A stretch of DNA of 64,000 nt from Hemerocallis citrina (Eukaryota > Streptophyta > Magnoliopsida > Asparagales > Asphodelaceae). The notes below the pieces were generated by a model. That model was not told where the DNA came from. It saw only the letters and a program-made list of their open reading frames with translations, and made no database searches. Below, in pieces: positions 60,539-64,000 of the stretch. The stretch is from positions 140,943,089-141,007,088 of the forward strand of contig CM030367.1 in the NCBI GenBank assembly GCA_017893485.1, written 5' to 3'. A program made the position numbers and the translations under genes. Within the stretch, counting starts at the first letter, position 1. Every line of letters starts with the position of its first letter.

Positions 60539-63500
60539 TGTCACGCTCCGCTTCCCATTACACAGGAACACAGGCACGTAACTGAGGCCCAGCGAATGAT
60601 ATAAGTATGCCAACTCATATCATTCATAAGCTGTATAATACCAGGAAACTCAACAATGCAATAATAATCACATAAACGAGAATATAATACAATAACCAAT
60701 ATCTGAGATACAAGAACTTACCAAATTGCCCGAGAATATGCAATGCAATAACAGCTCGACGAGTTCTTTAAGTAACCCATCGTCTGTACCTGTATAACAT
60801 AACTTAAAAGAAAGATAGGTGGAGTACCTGTTAGAGCTAGTTGTGGGCCGCAAGTAGTACAAGCAAAATATGAATAAGAGACAAGATATGCAGGAAAACA
60901 AAAGAACTGGAAATTCAAATACGAAAAAAACATGATAATGAGAAACAACATGTATAACAAGAAAGAAATAAAGACTAAGCAGGAAACAAGAACTGGCGAT
61001 GAAAATGTAATTTAACGTAATCAAGGTAATGTAGGTAACAACTGGAACAGGTTCAAAATATAACTAATCGGGAAAGAGGAATAATGTAATAGGAAATATG
61101 ACATATAAACGAAAGTTATGAAAACTTGTAACGAAAGTCATGTGAACAGGTAACAGGTAACATGTAAACTTATAACAAGTAAATAGGGTCAAATAAACTG
61201 ATAAGCAAGTAAATAGGATCAGATAACAGGACCAGGTAATAAATAAATATGTAACTTGTAATGGATATCAGATAAATATGCAAACTTGTAACAGATATCA
61301 GGTAAACATGTGAAACAGGTGACAGGAATATGCAGGTGAAACATATTATTCTTAAATCTTTCATTTAATCCTATCTAATGCATCACTCATGCGTCCCATA
61401 CCACATGATTGTTGCATACAAACAAGTTATGTTTAGATTTAGTGGTGGATTCCATAGGGTCGTGTACTAAGGCATCATATAAACAAATAAACTGAAACAG
61501 ATAAACAGACCCATGAATCATATAATCATGTATTCATGCAAACAGATGGCCCCCTTCCGAGTACACCTTCCCATAGGGAAGAATGCAGATAATCATATAA
61601 ACAAATAAACAGATAACAGATGGAAAACACGAGCCCCCTTCCGAGTACACTTGCCTATATTGTCCACTACTAAATCTTTTCCTTAAACCTCGGCTTGTTA
61701 CTTATTCTTTTTAACAAAACAGACATGAATGTGCAAAATCAGGGACAGGTAAACATGACAGGGATAGAAACCAGGTTCAGACTGGGCGGAAAACATGTTC
61801 GGGTGTCATAACAAACTTATAAATAGTGGAACAATAAGAATTCCAATTCTGGACAGCAGGACGTTGCTGCACCAAAACTAGAATTTCCGCTACTATAGAA
61901 AAGAAAATTAGATCCGTCAGAAGTTATAAAAACTAGACTCTCTTCCGGTTCCAGCACATATACACACGATATATAAAAGTCACAAAAACTAGGTTCAAAT
62001 TCTTATTCTTTACAGCTTTTATGTTTAGGCAGAAACTTATGGTACAATTCTTATATTCATAAATCAGTAAAATTTTATTTATAAATTTTTTAAAAATTTA
62101 TAATCATGTTCTTAATTATGTTAGGCAACATACAAGAATATATCATGACATAATTTACATTATTACTCTGACTTTTAAGTTATTAACCAAATCCATACAC
62201 CATAAATAAGAAATTTGGAAATCTGAAGTAAGCAGCATTAAAAATAGGATATCTTGCACATCACAAATCAGATTTCAGATCCGTCAGATGTTCTGGAAAC
62301 TAGAAACAGGGGCCTACATTTCATGTTCATAAACTTAGTCATTATTCTGACATTAACAAGGTTTAATTCGTCATGTCAAATCAAGGACAGCAGTAAATGA
62401 TATTTCTTTTGCATGAATTATAACATTAATAGTAACTACGATGGGTCCAAGTTGATGTATAACGCAAATCGGAATTTAACGGGTATTCAAATCAGCACGC
62501 CATGTCTATTCTCAAACTCATTAAGAGGGGAGCATCATTAACATGTTTAACATAAAAACAAAACATCTACAACTCATAGTGATTCATGGACATGCATTCA
62601 CACCGATAAATATCTAGATCTAATTTGTGTTCGTGTAATGGATGTAATAACGAAATGTTTGCTATCCTTTACGATTACGTAATTGACAGAAACAAATCAA
62701 ACAGGTAGGGTCAAGATCATCAATGGATAAAACATGAGGAATGAGTCACAACGATGAATCTACTTGCAGTATTTCAAAAAAAAGTGCTTGTGTGGGAAAA
62801 CAAAAAAAGATTCGTACAAGATACTTGCATGATAGATGATGAACGACGATTCTGATAGCAATAGAATAACGGGACGAGCGTCCCGACAGTGACACGTACG
62901 AAGTACGTGCACAACGCCCACCTCAAAAGCACGTGCACACATGTGCACAACGAACACAGCAAGAGCAGCAAGATCGACGGCGGTGGTAATGGGGTGCGGG
63001 GGCGTCGAAACAGTAAGAGTCCAATGAGAACAGCAATGATAACAAGCGACAGCAACTCGGGACAGTGATGGCGAGGTGGAAGGGCTGGTGACCGATGGGG
63101 GGTTAGGAGGATGGGTTTCAAAAAGGTAGAGGTGCTGTGAAAGGGGAGATGGAGGCAGGAGATGGCGGTCGGGGTACAGGAGTTCGGAGGTGGGTGTGAG
63201 ATGAAGTGGCGAGGACAGGAGGGCGAGGGTGATCGGGACGACGAGGTGGTGCATGGGTTCTAGGAGGATGACGGGGAGAGGCAATGGAGATGGATGGGAT
63301 GGGTTTCAGAGTAAAGGAAGTCTGACGAGGAAGAAGAAGGGTGCGGGAGTAGGGGTTGACGGCTGTAGGGTTTCGAAAGGGGTAGCGGGGAAGAGATGAG
63401 GTAAGGGATGAGCGGCGGGGTTAAACAGGGTAATTAAGTTGCTAATGATGATTAGGGTTAGGGGTTAAGGAGGGTTATATATAGGATTAGAATTAGGGTA

Positions 63501-63789
63501 TTGAGCTATTGGGTTAATGGGTATAAGGTTTAGGATCTAATTGGAAAAGAATAATAAATAGGATTATAATAAGATTAATTTGGGGATGAAAATATGCAAA
63601 AATTTGAATAAGATGAACAACAAAATTTTAGGCTCAACAAAAAATTAAAAAAATAAATAGATTGGGGGACAAAAATTGAGTTGAAGGCAATAATGAATTC
63701 CATTATAAAGTAACAAATTACAGGGGTTCAGAGATAGAACAATGAATAAAATACTAAGAAAAATACAATAACTGAAAACAGGGGTTACA
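60539..63789 (-). mobile_element. Solo LTR of a LARD/Tekay-like element (LTR B, 3251 bp)
   Basis: Plus-strand ends TGTCACGCTCCGC and CAGGGGTTACA, the complements of GTGACA and TGTAACCCCTG, with exact TSDs GATAA (60534-60538, 63790-63794). In its sense direction it has a TATATATAA word (about 63475-63483) followed by a GC-rich leader (about 62850-63450), like the 3' LTR at 10402-13970. The CCTTCCGAGTACAC / TTGTCCACTAC block at 61630-61680 also matches that LTR in reverse. Open frames inside are chance. Confidence 0.9.
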
Positions 63790-63794
63790 GATAA

Positions 63795-64000
63795 ACAATA
63801 ATCGATAAACAATAAACGATAAACAATGATCGATAATAATGTGGGAAACATGGGCCCCCTTCCGTGTACACTCTCCTATATTGTCCATTACTAAGTCGTA
63901 CCCTTTATTAACCCGGCTTGTCAATCTTTTATCACATCACTACTTTGGATATTGGACTCTAGACGTGGCCCCCGGAGATTCTAGATGTGACCCCTCCTAT
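63795..64000 (-). mobile_element. Element A LTR, continuation to the window edge
   Basis: Resumes after solo LTR B with CGATAAACAATAA repeats, then GGGAAACATGGGCCCCCTTCCG and TATATTGTCCATTACTA, the reverse of the GGACAATATA block in the LARD LTR. Continues outside the window. Confidence 0.7.

Noticed and set aside
62760..63284. 174-residue minus-strand frame in solo LTR B
   Set aside because: It matches the position of the LTR leader, overlaps another open frame, and has no domain.

Overview
The window is nuclear DNA of a flowering plant, probably a dicot judging by the AT-rich introns and gene texture; I cannot name the species. Evidence: spliced plant genes, a nuclear tRNA-Thr, plant LTR retrotransposon lineages (Ty1/copia, Tekay-like and Tat Ty3/gypsy), plant hAT and CACTA transposons, a tRNA-derived SINE, an L1-type LINE tail and MITEs. 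Most of the 64 kb is transposon, much of it nested. Exact target-site duplications (TSDs) settle many boundaries.

The one convincing, apparently functional host protein gene is a DPD1-like organelle DNA exonuclease on the minus strand. Coding exon 1 is at 45323-45831, exon 2 at 43105-43310 and exon 3 at 19509-19717. The three pieces join in phase to 307 codons carrying all DEDDh motifs. Intron 2 is therefore about 23.4 kb. It is filled by a degenerate copia element (copia-B, pieces between about 21.8 and 42.2 kb), into which a hAT (22241-26081), a second hAT (26335-29814) and a 10.6-kb Tat-lineage gypsy element (30324-40930) inserted, plus a SINE (42311-42468). A tRNA-Thr(AGU) gene (18777-18850) and a small hypothetical gene (18176-18466, minus) lie just beyond the DPD1 3' end.

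Left region: a copia-A remnant (1-4015, minus), then a non-coding LTR retrotransposon with giant LTRs (4380-13970, TSD ATTAG), a CACTA end (to 14729), and a copia-LTR-like sequence split by a non-autonomous CACTA element (14963-17286).

Right region: the DPD1 promoter and 5' UTR (about 45.9-47.5 kb), a LINE tail, a broken host exon split by a MITE, then copia-C (minus). Copia-C is interrupted by a gypsy solo LTR (50231-52763, TSD AATAA) and by a 6.3-kb hAT (52979-59287) that sits exactly within the copia RNase H codons. That hAT carries an almost complete transposase ORF and, downstream of it, fragments of at least four unrelated host genes (HMG-box protein, lipase, DXS, HIR/SPFH protein) in DNA form with intron edges. 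It is a Pack-type hAT. The right edge holds a large reverse-oriented LTR (from 59731) into which a related solo LTR (60539-63789, TSD GATAA) inserted.

The most notable items are the gene-capturing hAT, the DPD1 gene stretched over 26 kb by nested transposons, and the gag-less Tat element. The Tat element has an opposite-strand, four-exon gene with its own TATA promoter and a regular 88-bp (176-bp dimer) satellite-like array.
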